From assembly GCF_030689305.1 (NCBI RefSeq), contig NZ_JAUYVM010000010.1, positions 167,824 through 231,823 on the forward strand: a DNA stretch of 64,000 nucleotides, given 5' to 3'. The position numbers were made by a program, and so were the translations under genes. The notes under the pieces were generated by a model. The model saw only the letters and a program-made list of their open reading frames with translations, was not told the origin of the DNA and did no database searches. The stretch is from Vibrio penaeicida (GTDB lineage Bacteria; Pseudomonadota; Gammaproteobacteria; Enterobacterales; Vibrionaceae). Positions 53,436 to 61,069 of the stretch are shown in pieces (position 1 is the stretch's first letter; every line of letters starts with the position of its first letter).

Positions 53436-53624
53436 TGGGCTGCATTCCTTTAAATATGTACCCAAGCTCTGATCTCGGGCGCTTGTATTCTACTTCATTT
53501 CACCGTCATAGAGTCATCGAGCTTGAAAAGGACTGAGTGTTTTTCTGTATTATGGCATGTGCATGATTTTTAAGCTGATTCTACGTTGGTATACATGTAT
53601 GTTAGACCTTCACCAAAATAGTAA

Positions 53625-55949
53625 TTAGCGAGAGTTTAGCGCCGCTGTCCAGTCTTTCAGTCGCTCAATGGACATTGGCTGGCCAAAGTAAAAGCCCTGC
53701 ATGTAATCACAACCGCTTGAGTGCAACCATTGGTGCATATCACGATTTTCGACGCCTTCGGCTGTTACGGAAATGTCTTGCGAATGGCACAGTTCTATCA
53801 GTGGTTTAATGATGTGTTGCTTATTAGACTTCAGCATGGCGAGTAAAAACTCACGATCAAACTTTATTTTTTGAACTGGGTACTGAACCAATTGAGTGAA
53901 CGATGTGTATCCCGAGCCAAAATCGTCAATAGCTAATTGAAACCCTTGAGAAGACAGTTCGTGCAACAAAGGATACCCCTGACTTCCTGCTGCGAATGTT
54001 TCTGTAATTTCAAAATCGACTTGTTCATAAGGGATGCGATATTGTTGCGCTTTTTGTTCTATAAATGTAGCTAGCTGACAGGAGTCGAGCTCAGCCGAAG
54101 AAAGGTTAATAGACAGTTGAACTTGGTTTTCAAACAAACTCTGCATTTGATGATAGCCAGAAAATGCTTTTTCAATTACCCATCTATCAATTACTTCAAA
54201 CAAGCCAGTCTGTTCTGCCAAGGGTATAAATTCAGATGGGGAGACTTCACCAAGCGTACTGGAATGCCATCTTAGTAGTGCTTCGACTCCAACTACGTCT
54301 GTCCCTTCAGCATTCATATAGGGCATGTACACCAAAGAAAACTCATCTTGATAATCGGCACGACGTAATGCTCGTTCTATGCTGCTAATACGCTGGACTT
54401 CTTTATCCAGTGCTTTTGAGTAAAACGTATATTGGTTTTTTCCTGCTCGCTTAGCCTGATACATTGCCGTATCAGCGTTTGAGAGTAAATGTTCTATATT
54501 GTCACCGTCTGTCGGGTAGGTCGCAACGCCAATACTGACTGTGATGGGGAATGTGCCAACTGGGGAAACAAAACCTGCCTGCAAGGGCTGAAGAATATTT
54601 TGGCAGAAATGATGAATTAAAGTGACATCCAGATCAGCCCCACAAAGATACACAGCAAACTCATCTCCTGATAACCGCGAAGACATGACTTTCACGCTGT
54701 GCTTCAACGACAAGCGTTCTTCTATCTGGGTAAGGTTTTTTGCAAACTGGACTAAAAGAGCATCTCCAATCTTATGTCCATACTTATCGTTTACAAACTT
54801 AAAGTTATCGAGATCGATGTAAAGAATACAGTGCTGTTCTTTCTGGTCTGTTGTATGAACTAGAGTGAGTGCTTTCGCCACATGAGATTGAAAGTAGCGA
54901 CGGTTGGCCAATTTGGTTAATTGATCCATCTCAGCCAGCTGCTTTGTTTTTTGGTAGTTGTCAGCCAAGCTCTGGTACATTTCGTAAAATTTGTGCGAGA
55001 GGTGACCGATTTCATCGTCGCTGTCTAGGCGCTGAATGTTCGTTCGTTTGTGGCTTTCGACCTCTCGTAGTTGCTTCGCTAGTCGGGTAATTGGGAATAT
55101 AACGTATCGATAGAAAAGCAAAATAAGCAGAGATACGGTTATCAATGACGATAAACCAAAAGAAATTAATAACTTAAATAAAATTTCACTGAGTTTGTTT
55201 TCAACCACGAAGCTAGAGGGGTCTAGTGTAGCCCAACGGGTAGGAGAGAGCTGTACGCTATGAGTTAACTCGCGAGTTTGTGTTGGTGGTTCTAAGGCGT
55301 ACGTGAGAACGGTTAAATGCTCTCGCTCCAAAATGTGCCTTAAGTTGTCGTATTCCGTCGTTTCAATCATCGCGACAACAATGAAGTAATCTTCCGGAAG
55401 AATGCTTTGTTGTGGCGACGAGAATGTCACCTTATTGTATACATCATACTTTACTAATACGCCGCCAGCTTCCTTATTAAATAAGTATTCTGTTTGTGAC
55501 CAGCGACCCGCAGTGACGCCTTCTTTTACAAATTGTGTGATTTTCTTATCTAGCCAAGAATAGGGATCAACCTGATTTTCTACATAAAAGAGCGTATTGA
55601 ATTGCTTATCGAGTAACCCCAGAGCAGCAAAATCACGATTGTGGACGGTGAGATCGGTTAATGTTTGGTGGAGGCTTCGGCTGAGTTCAAATTCTCGATA
55701 AGGGTTGTTGGTGTCATTGAAAAAGCGTTCGAGTACGTTACTGTGGCTTAAGGTATAGGTGTAACTATTAAGGAAGTTCGCGGCTTGTCCATAATGACTG
55801 GCGAGCTTTTCCATATTGAGTTGTATCGAGCTTTTTTCTAATTTGATTAGAGCTTTATGTTGCCCTAAGTAAATGATGTAACTTGAAATAGCGGCACTGA
55901 GTACAACGACTGGGATTATGAGAAGTAGGGTTCGTTTGCTGAGCTTCAT
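53625..55949 (-). CDS. mbaA: GGDEF-EAL membrane protein, MbaA-like
   Basis: 774-residue c-di-GMP enzyme: TM1 (about 7-28), a periplasmic domain (about 29-260), TM2 (about 262-287), HAMP, a GGDEF domain with active-site variant SGDEF (about 428) and an EAL domain with EALLRW (about 553), EITETFAAG, IDDFGSGYTSF and TAEGVENR, so both activities are possible. Its position between yjjX and pheA is that of V. cholerae MbaA, which works with the spermidine-binding protein NspS. The nspS gene, normally beside it, is absent here. Confidence 0.85.
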   Translation of the reverse strand: MKLSKRTLLLIIPVVVLSAAISSYIIYLGQHKALIKLEKSSIQLNMEKLASHYGQAANFLNSYTYTLSHSNVLERFFNDTNNPYREFELSRSLHQTLTDLTVHNRDFAALGLLDKQFNTLFYVENQVDPYSWLDKKITQFVKEGVTAGRWSQTEYLFNKEAGGVLVKYDVYNKVTFSSPQQSILPEDYFIVVAMIETTEYDNLRHILEREHLTVLTYALEPPTQTRELTHSVQLSPTRWATLDPSSFVVENKLSEILFKLLISFGLSSLITVSLLILLFYRYVIFPITRLAKQLREVESHKRTNIQRLDSDDEIGHLSHKFYEMYQSLADNYQKTKQLAEMDQLTKLANRRYFQSHVAKALTLVHTTDQKEQHCILYIDLDNFKFVNDKYGHKIGDALLVQFAKNLTQIEERLSLKHSVKVMSSRLSGDEFAVYLCGADLDVTLIHHFCQNILQPLQAGFVSPVGTFPITVSIGVATYPTDGDNIEHLLSNADTAMYQAKRAGKNQYTFYSKALDKEVQRISSIERALRRADYQDEFSLVYMPYMNAEGTDVVGVEALLRWHSSTLGEVSPSEFIPLAEQTGLFEVIDRWVIEKAFSGYHQMQSLFENQVQLSINLSSAELDSCQLATFIEQKAQQYRIPYEQVDFEITETFAAGSQGYPLLHELSSQGFQLAIDDFGSGYTSFTQLVQYPVQKIKFDREFLLAMLKSNKQHIIKPLIELCHSQDISVTAEGVENRDMHQWLHSSGCDYMQGFYFGQPMSIERLKDWTAALNSR

Positions 55950-56194
55950 TCTATATACATACGTTCCATCAATGAATACGACTTACCCAAACTGAGGGAA
56001 AACAAGGATCTGGAGATTGGGTTTTCACGCAACGCGAATAGGTGCAAGTTACCTTAAAATAGGATCGTTGTAGTGTGAGAAATGACTTAACTTTAAGAAT
56101 TGAGCGCTCTTCTGCGCTGAATAGGGTGGAAAATGGGAGTAAGCTCACCCTTTGTGTGAGAGTGAGCTATGTATAACCAGAGGAGGATTACCTG

Positions 56195-57364
56195 TTAACC
56201 CAAGGAGACTTGTGTTGCTTCTACATTTTCGATCGGGTAGCAGCCAAGTACTTTTAAATGAGTGGTCAGCTTTATAACTTCTGAAATAGCATTATTCATT
56301 TCTTCCGAGTCGAGATGCGCTTCTAGATCGATATAGAACATTTCTTCCCAAGGGTTACCCATTATAGGGCGCGACTCCAATTTGGTCATATTGATGCCAT
56401 ATCGCTGCAAAACTAAGAGAGTCTCGACAAGCGAACCTGCTTGCTGCGATGTTGACATGATCAACGTTGTCTTTGCTGGGATTTGGGTAGACACTTCTAC
56501 CGGTTTACGCGCAACCACAATAAAACGCGTGTGGTTTTCGGTTTGATTGGCAATATTGCCTTGAATGGACTGCAAGCCATACAGTTTCCCACTAGAAGCA
56601 TTACCAATAGCCGCGACATCTTTTCTGTCTAAATCTTTCACTTTCTGCATTGCATCCGCAGTGCTGACACAAGACTCCAAGGTGACACCATTTAAGTGAG
56701 AGAGAAACTCACTGCATTGCTGATGAGGTTGTGGGTGTGAGTAAAGCGTTTTTATATCTTCGATTCGAACGTCAGAGGTAGCGACAAGGCAATGCTCAAT
56801 TGGAAGAGTCAGTTCACCGACGATATACAGCGTAGTGTGCTGAAGGAGATCGTAGACTTCGTTTATTGAACCTGAGCTTGTGTTTTCAATTGGGAGAACA
56901 CCGTAGTCAGCATGACCAGACTCAACGGTAGAAGCGATTTCTTTGAAATGTTCGCAATTCAGCTCAATGAGTTCAGTATTTTTACGGCTAAAATACTGGT
57001 GGCTTGCTAAATGCGAATATGAGCCTCTTGCACCAAGAAACGCTACGCGAGCTAATGGTTTCCTGCTCTCACCTGGATTGACTAGGTTTTGTAGGTATGC
57101 CTGTTGCAATAACACTGAGTCTTCAATAATGGTATGAAAAATCTTAGTGATGTATGGGGCATCTAATTGATACTTATCTTTACCATTATTAATCAGCTTT
57201 ACGAGTAGTTGTTGCTCGCGTTTGGCATCGCGTACAGGCTTTGATGTTTCAACTTTGCTTTTTGCTACTTCGATACTGAGTTCACGCCTTTCCGATAGCA
57301 ATTTCAGAAGCTGATCATCCAGCTCGTTGAGGCGCGATCTTATACCGTCCAGTCTGTCTGTCAT
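56195..57364 (-). CDS. pheA: Bifunctional chorismate mutase/prephenate dehydratase PheA
   Basis: Makes phenylpyruvate from chorismate. Three parts: AroQ mutase (about 1-90: RLDGIRSRLNELDDQLLKLLSER), dehydratase (about 100-285: VAFLGARGSYSHLA, VLPIENTSSGSINEVYDLL, NHTRFIVVAR) and an ACT regulatory domain (TKLESRPIMGNPWEEMFYIDLE). The E. coli GALV feedback motif reads GSLV here. I chose ATG 57364 (389 aa), ten bases after AAGGATA; the longer frame runs back into the attenuator. Controlled by the pheL leader upstream. Confidence 0.95.
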   Translation of the reverse strand: MTDRLDGIRSRLNELDDQLLKLLSERRELSIEVAKSKVETSKPVRDAKREQQLLVKLINNGKDKYQLDAPYITKIFHTIIEDSVLLQQAYLQNLVNPGESRKPLARVAFLGARGSYSHLASHQYFSRKNTELIELNCEHFKEIASTVESGHADYGVLPIENTSSGSINEVYDLLQHTTLYIVGELTLPIEHCLVATSDVRIEDIKTLYSHPQPHQQCSEFLSHLNGVTLESCVSTADAMQKVKDLDRKDVAAIGNASSGKLYGLQSIQGNIANQTENHTRFIVVARKPVEVSTQIPAKTTLIMSTSQQAGSLVETLLVLQRYGINMTKLESRPIMGNPWEEMFYIDLEAHLDSEEMNNAISEVIKLTTHLKVLGCYPIENVEATQVSLG

Positions 57365-57381
57365 TTTGTTATTATCCTTAT

Positions 57382-57411
57382 AAAAAAAGCCCCCCAATTT
57401 TGGGAGGCTTT
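57382..57411 (-). terminator. pheA attenuator terminator
   Basis: On the minus strand, AAAGCCTCCCAA pairs with TTGGGGGGCTTT around a short A-rich centre, followed by seven T, 18 bp before the pheA start. GAATTGGGGGC upstream (57450-57460) can pair with the left arm as antiterminator. Confidence 0.9.
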
Positions 57412-57458
57412 CTGTTCGTTTTTGACTTTTCTTTCAGTAAACGACTTCTGCCCCCAAT

Positions 57459-57506
57459 TCAGGAGATAAAAAAGAAGTCAAAAAAGAACAGGGTGATTGT
57501 TTGCAT
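57459..57506 (-). CDS. pheL: pheA operon leader peptide PheL
   Basis: Fifteen-codon leader, MQTITLFFFDFFFIS, with six Phe codons in seven, directly comparable to E. coli PheL. The GACTTCT of its Asp-Phe codons pairs with AGAAGTC after the stop codon (1:2 hairpin), which competes with antiterminator 2:3. Low charged tRNA-Phe stalls the ribosome here and lets pheA be read. The RBS is weak. Confidence 0.93.
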   Translation of the reverse strand: MQTITLFFFDFFFIS

Positions 57507-57567
57507 ATTTACTGTTGTTTGGTGGGTGTTTATACACAATAAGCAATGCAGCTATATATCGTCAAGT

Positions 57568-57594
57568 AAAAAAATGGCGCCGTTTGGCGCCATT
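57568..57594 (-). terminator. Terminator of raiA
   Basis: Stem AATGGCGCC / GGCGCCATT with a 4-nt loop and seven T on the minus strand, 26 bp after the raiA stop and before the pheL leader. Confidence 0.92.
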
Positions 57595-57619
57595 AAGTAA
57601 GACTATAAAAAAGATAGTG

Positions 57620-57952
57620 TTATTCGGTTTCTTCCAACTCAGGTTTGTTGGAATGGCTAGCTCTACGAGCTTCTGGCTTATGGCGCAGTTTGTTGAGCTG
57701 ACGTTCTAATTTTTGTTCGGCTTCATTGACTGCAATGTATAAGTCTTCATTTGTGGCTGAAGCGATGAGTTGTCCTTTTGGTACAGAGATGATCGCTTCA
57801 ATCTTCATTTTTTTGTTCGGCTCTTCACTGATGGTTGCCTGGCAACCAATAAACTCAACTTGCCACTTTTCTAGCTTTTTGAATTTACCTTCAATGTGAT
57901 TGCGGATGGCAGAGGTGATGTCGATGTTTTTACCAGTGATGTTTACTTTCAT
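57620..57952 (-). CDS. raiA: Ribosome-associated inhibitor RaiA (hibernation factor)
   Basis: Binds the 30S decoding region in cold or stationary phase and blocks translation. 110 residues of HPF/RaiA fold (MKVNITGKNIDITSAIRNHIEGKF, LEKWQVEFIG, NEDLYIAVNEAEQKLERQLNKLRHK) plus the acidic tail (KPELEETE) that distinguishes RaiA from HPF. Gene order raiA-pheL-pheA is as in E. coli. CRP-like sites lie upstream, and E. coli raiA is reported to be CRP-controlled. Confidence 0.93.
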   Translation of the reverse strand: MKVNITGKNIDITSAIRNHIEGKFKKLEKWQVEFIGCQATISEEPNKKMKIEAIISVPKGQLIASATNEDLYIAVNEAEQKLERQLNKLRHKPEARRASHSNKPELEETE

Positions 57953-58018
57953 ATTGTGTTTCCTCTGTTTCGCCCCTCATTGGGTTAACTCCAGATTACT
58001 TATCCGGCTCGAAAAGAA

Positions 58019-58246
58019 TGTGATCTAAATCAATATTTTAAATGGAGTAATTCGATTTGGATACGAATGTGATCTCAGACAAAGCCTAGATTGAATTTTG
58101 AAAAAAAGACTTGTTGAACGGGGAAAAATGTTTAAATTGGTAAGAACAAGCACGCTAGAAATACTCTATTTTTAGGGGGGCGAATACGATTCAATAAAGA
58201 CGACCGTCTAAAGTTTGTTCGCTAGGTATTTGTGATGCTAGTCACA
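58019..58246 (-). promoter_or_regulatory. CRP-like sites upstream of raiA
   Basis: A perfect core TGTGA-TGCTAG-TCACA at 58231-58246, a strong half site with a weak second half at 58019-58034 (TGTGATCTAAATCAAT), and another half site at 58068-58083 (TGTGATCTCAGACAAA). They lie 67, 116 and 279 bp before raiA in a 378-bp gene-free gap. Confidence 0.6.
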
Positions 58247-58286
58247 TCAATATATCCCATTTCCTCCAATTGATTTATTTGAAAAT

Positions 58287-58310
58287 AAAAAAGCAGCCGT
58301 AGCTGCTTTT
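58287..58310 (-). terminator. Terminator of bamD
   Basis: Stem AAAAGCAGC / GCTGCTTTT with CGTA loop; A-tract at the left gives the T-run on the minus strand. Confidence 0.88.
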
Positions 58311-58330
58311 ATGTCTGCATTTAGGAAAAC

Positions 58331-59056
58331 CTAAACAGGGTTAAGACTCATCAATTTCTCAGTTCGCTCTATCGCATCTTCCAAACCGAGCATTTTGTAT
58401 GCTTCTAACTGGATGGCGAGAGATTTGCGCGCTGCTTCTGTGTCTGGAAAAGTCTTTTGGAGTTCCTGACATCGATTAATGGCGGCAATCCAAGCTTCGC
58501 GTCTTAGATAAAAATCGGCGGTTGCTAAATCATACTCAGCCAAGCGATTCTTAAGGGAGAACATGCGTTGCTGCGCATCTTCGGCGTAAGGGCTACTTGG
58601 GTATCGTTGAAGTAGACGTTTGAAATCATTGAATGCTGACTTCACTGGCTCTGGGTCTCTATCTGAACGGTCAACATTAAATAAATCGTGCATAAAGTTT
58701 CTATCTTGAGCCATGTGCGTCAAACCGCGCATATAGAGGACCCAGTCAGACTTTTCATGTGTTGGGTTCAGTCGAGTGAATCGAGATATTGTGGCTAAGC
58801 CAAGTGCCAAATCATTATTCTTGTAGTACGCGTAGATCAAGTCCAGTTGTACTTGTTCAGAATAAGGACCAAAAGGATAGCGTGAATCTAATGCTTCCAA
58901 TTTATCAATTGCGGTACGCCAGTTACCTGTCTGAAGCGATATCTTCGCATCAGAGTACAATTCTGCTGGTGGCACATCAGGCACAACCTCTTTGCTGCTA
59001 GAGCATCCAACCAGAAGCCCCAAAGCCAATAAGCCCGATAATGTATGCTTTTTCAT
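58331..59056 (-). CDS. bamD: Outer membrane assembly lipoprotein BamD (YfiO/ComL)
   Basis: Essential lipoprotein of the BAM complex that inserts beta-barrel proteins. The 241-residue precursor has a lipobox LVGC (Cys18) and five TPR-like repeats (ELYSDAKISLQTGNW, RYPFGPYSEQVQLDLIYAYYKN, FKRLLQRYPSSPYAEDAQQRM). Divergent from rluD across 136 bp; own terminator downstream. Confidence 0.95.
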   Translation of the reverse strand: MKKHTLSGLLALGLLVGCSSSKEVVPDVPPAELYSDAKISLQTGNWRTAIDKLEALDSRYPFGPYSEQVQLDLIYAYYKNNDLALGLATISRFTRLNPTHEKSDWVLYMRGLTHMAQDRNFMHDLFNVDRSDRDPEPVKSAFNDFKRLLQRYPSSPYAEDAQQRMFSLKNRLAEYDLATADFYLRREAWIAAINRCQELQKTFPDTEAARKSLAIQLEAYKMLGLEDAIERTEKLMSLNPV

Positions 59057-59192
59057 GTCCGCACTTTGTTCCTTGCATTAAATATTTCTTGGTGTCCGTT
59101 ACTTTCGTTCGGTTAACGGATACAATGACGCAATTCTATTATTTTATCCATACTAGTGGGTATTAGTCTCACGGTTTTTAAAAAAGTTCGAT

Positions 59193-60167
59193 ATGGCTCA
59201 GCAGATTGAATTAACAAGTACAGTAAAAGACAGCCAATTGGGTCAACGCCTAGATCAGGCTGTCGCCGAATTATTCACCGATTTTTCTCGCTCACGCTTA
59301 AAAGAGTGGCTTTTGGGAGGCAAAATCCAAGTCAATGGTGAGGTTATAACGAAGCCTCGCGTAAAAGTCATGGGGGGCGAAGAAATTGTCCTTCAGGCAG
59401 AACTGGAAGATGAGGAGCGTTGGGAAGCTCAAGATATTCCTCTAGACATTGTCTATGAGGACGATGACATCATCGTTATCAATAAGCCTAGAGATTTTGT
59501 TGTTCACCCTGGTGCTGGTACACCTGACGGAACGGTTTTGAATGCGCTTTTGCATCATTACCCTGACATCGCAGAAGTACCGCGTGCAGGCATTGTTCAT
59601 CGTCTAGATAAAGATACAACAGGTCTAATGGTCGTTGCGAAAACGGTACCTGCTCAAACGCGTTTGGTCCGTGCTTTGCAGAAAAGAAATATTACTCGTG
59701 AATATGAAGCCATTGCAATTGGTCGAATGACGGCGGGTGGTATGATTGAAAAAGGCATTGGTCGTCACTCTACTAAGAGAACATTGATGGCCGTGAGTGA
59801 ACTAGGAAAACCTGCGGTTACACATTACCGTGTGGCAGAGCATTTCCGTGAACACACTCGTATCCGACTGCGTTTGGAAACGGGCCGTACACACCAGATT
59901 CGTGTTCATATGTCTTACTTACAACATCCTTTGCTGGGTGATATTGCGTATGGTGGTCGGGCTAGAATTCCAAAAGGTGCATCAGATGAACTGACGGATA
60001 TGATCCGTGGATTTGATCGACAAGCCCTTCACGCTGTGATGCTTCGATTTGCTCACCCTACAACCAAAGAAGAAATGGAGTTTCATGCTCCTGTTCCTGA
60101 TGACATGGTTAAAATGGCAGAAGCCTTGCGCTTGGATGCAAAAGAAAACCCACTAGACGATTATTGA
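59193..60167 (+). CDS. rluD: 23S rRNA pseudouridine(1911/1915/1917) synthase RluD
   Basis: Isomerises three uridines in helix 69 of 23S rRNA, needed for normal 50S assembly. The 324-residue protein has an N-terminal S4 domain (GQRLDQAVAELF...SRSRLKEWLLGGKIQVNG region) and the catalytic Asp139 in HRLDKDTTGLMVVAK, then RLETGRTHQIRVHM. pgeF starts one base after its stop codon. Confidence 0.95.
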   Translation: MAQQIELTSTVKDSQLGQRLDQAVAELFTDFSRSRLKEWLLGGKIQVNGEVITKPRVKVMGGEEIVLQAELEDEERWEAQDIPLDIVYEDDDIIVINKPRDFVVHPGAGTPDGTVLNALLHHYPDIAEVPRAGIVHRLDKDTTGLMVVAKTVPAQTRLVRALQKRNITREYEAIAIGRMTAGGMIEKGIGRHSTKRTLMAVSELGKPAVTHYRVAEHFREHTRIRLRLETGRTHQIRVHMSYLQHPLLGDIAYGGRARIPKGASDELTDMIRGFDRQALHAVMLRFAHPTTKEEMEFHAPVPDDMVKMAEALRLDAKENPLDDY

Positions 60168-60168
60168 T

Positions 60169-60894
60169 ATGAAGTGGATTTATCCGAATTGGGATGCACC
60201 CAAAAATGTGAAAGCGATTAGCTCCACGCGCTTGGGAGGTGTATCTCAAGGTTCTTACGCTGGTTTGAATCTTGGGACACACGTGGGTGATGCTAGTGAC
60301 CTTGTTGCTGAAAACCGCTCTCGCTTAATGACGGCATCCAGTATGCCTTCAGCTCCAATTTGGTTAAATCAAACTCATTCTACCCATGTCGTGTCAATGG
60401 TTTCCCCTTCAGAGGAAGTCATTAGTGCGGATGGAACATTTACCACTCAGCCTAATATTGTTTGTTCCGCCATGACAGCGGATTGCTTGCCTGTATTGCT
60501 AACGGACACGAAGGGTACACAGGTCGCGGCTGTTCACGCAGGATGGCGCGGTTTGGCTGGTGGGATCTTAGAACAAGCACTACAAAATTTTTCTGGAGAC
60601 GTAATGGCTTGGTTAGGACCGGCTATAGGTCAGGCCGCATTCGAAGTTGGAGAGGATGTTGTTGAAGCGTTTACTTCTGTAAACGACCGAGCTATTCAAG
60701 CTTTCGAACAAGGTCAAAATTCAGGGAAATGGTTTGCAAACATGAGTATGCTTGCCACTCAGCGTCTCAATTCAGAAGGGGTGTCACTGGTTTACGATAG
60801 TGGGCAGTGTACATTCAGTGACCCTCATTTATTTTATTCTTATCGACGTGATGGCGTCACAGGCCGTCAATCCAGTTTTATTTGGTTGGAATAG
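60169..60894 (+). CDS. pgeF: Peptidoglycan editing factor PgeF (YfiH, DUF152)
   Basis: Cytoplasmic enzyme of the copper-oxidase-like/purine nucleoside phosphorylase family; in E. coli it removes misincorporated L-Ser from the murein precursor UDP-MurNAc-Ser. Family metal ligands are in AMTADCLPVLL and VHAGWRGLAGG, with ACTFSDPHLFYSYRRDG-like end (CTFSDPHLFYSYRR). 241 aa. Start ATG 60169 overlaps nothing but is one base from rluD stop, so translation is coupled. Confidence 0.93.
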   Translation: MKWIYPNWDAPKNVKAISSTRLGGVSQGSYAGLNLGTHVGDASDLVAENRSRLMTASSMPSAPIWLNQTHSTHVVSMVSPSEEVISADGTFTTQPNIVCSAMTADCLPVLLTDTKGTQVAAVHAGWRGLAGGILEQALQNFSGDVMAWLGPAIGQAAFEVGEDVVEAFTSVNDRAIQAFEQGQNSGKWFANMSMLATQRLNSEGVSLVYDSGQCTFSDPHLFYSYRRDGVTGRQSSFIWLE

Positions 60895-60999
60895 CTCTCC
60901 TTCTATACAAAGCTATGTATATTGTGAATAGGCTCATCTATATCTGTTCTTTTTAGTGAATTCTGTAGGTTCTGTAGGAATATATACTTAGTTCTTCCC

Positions 61000-61028
61000 C
61001 TTGAAATTGTAGTATGGCGTACCTATCT
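61000..61028 (+). promoter_or_regulatory. Sigma-32 heat-shock promoter of clpB
   Basis: -35 CTTGAAA (61000-61006), 14-bp spacer, -10 ACCTATCT (61021-61028; consensus CCCCATNT, two mismatches). It lies 42 bp before the clpB start. Confidence 0.78.
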
Positions 61029-61069
61029 CCTAACCTAGTTAAAGAACATTAAAAAGGTTGGAGGTTGTT

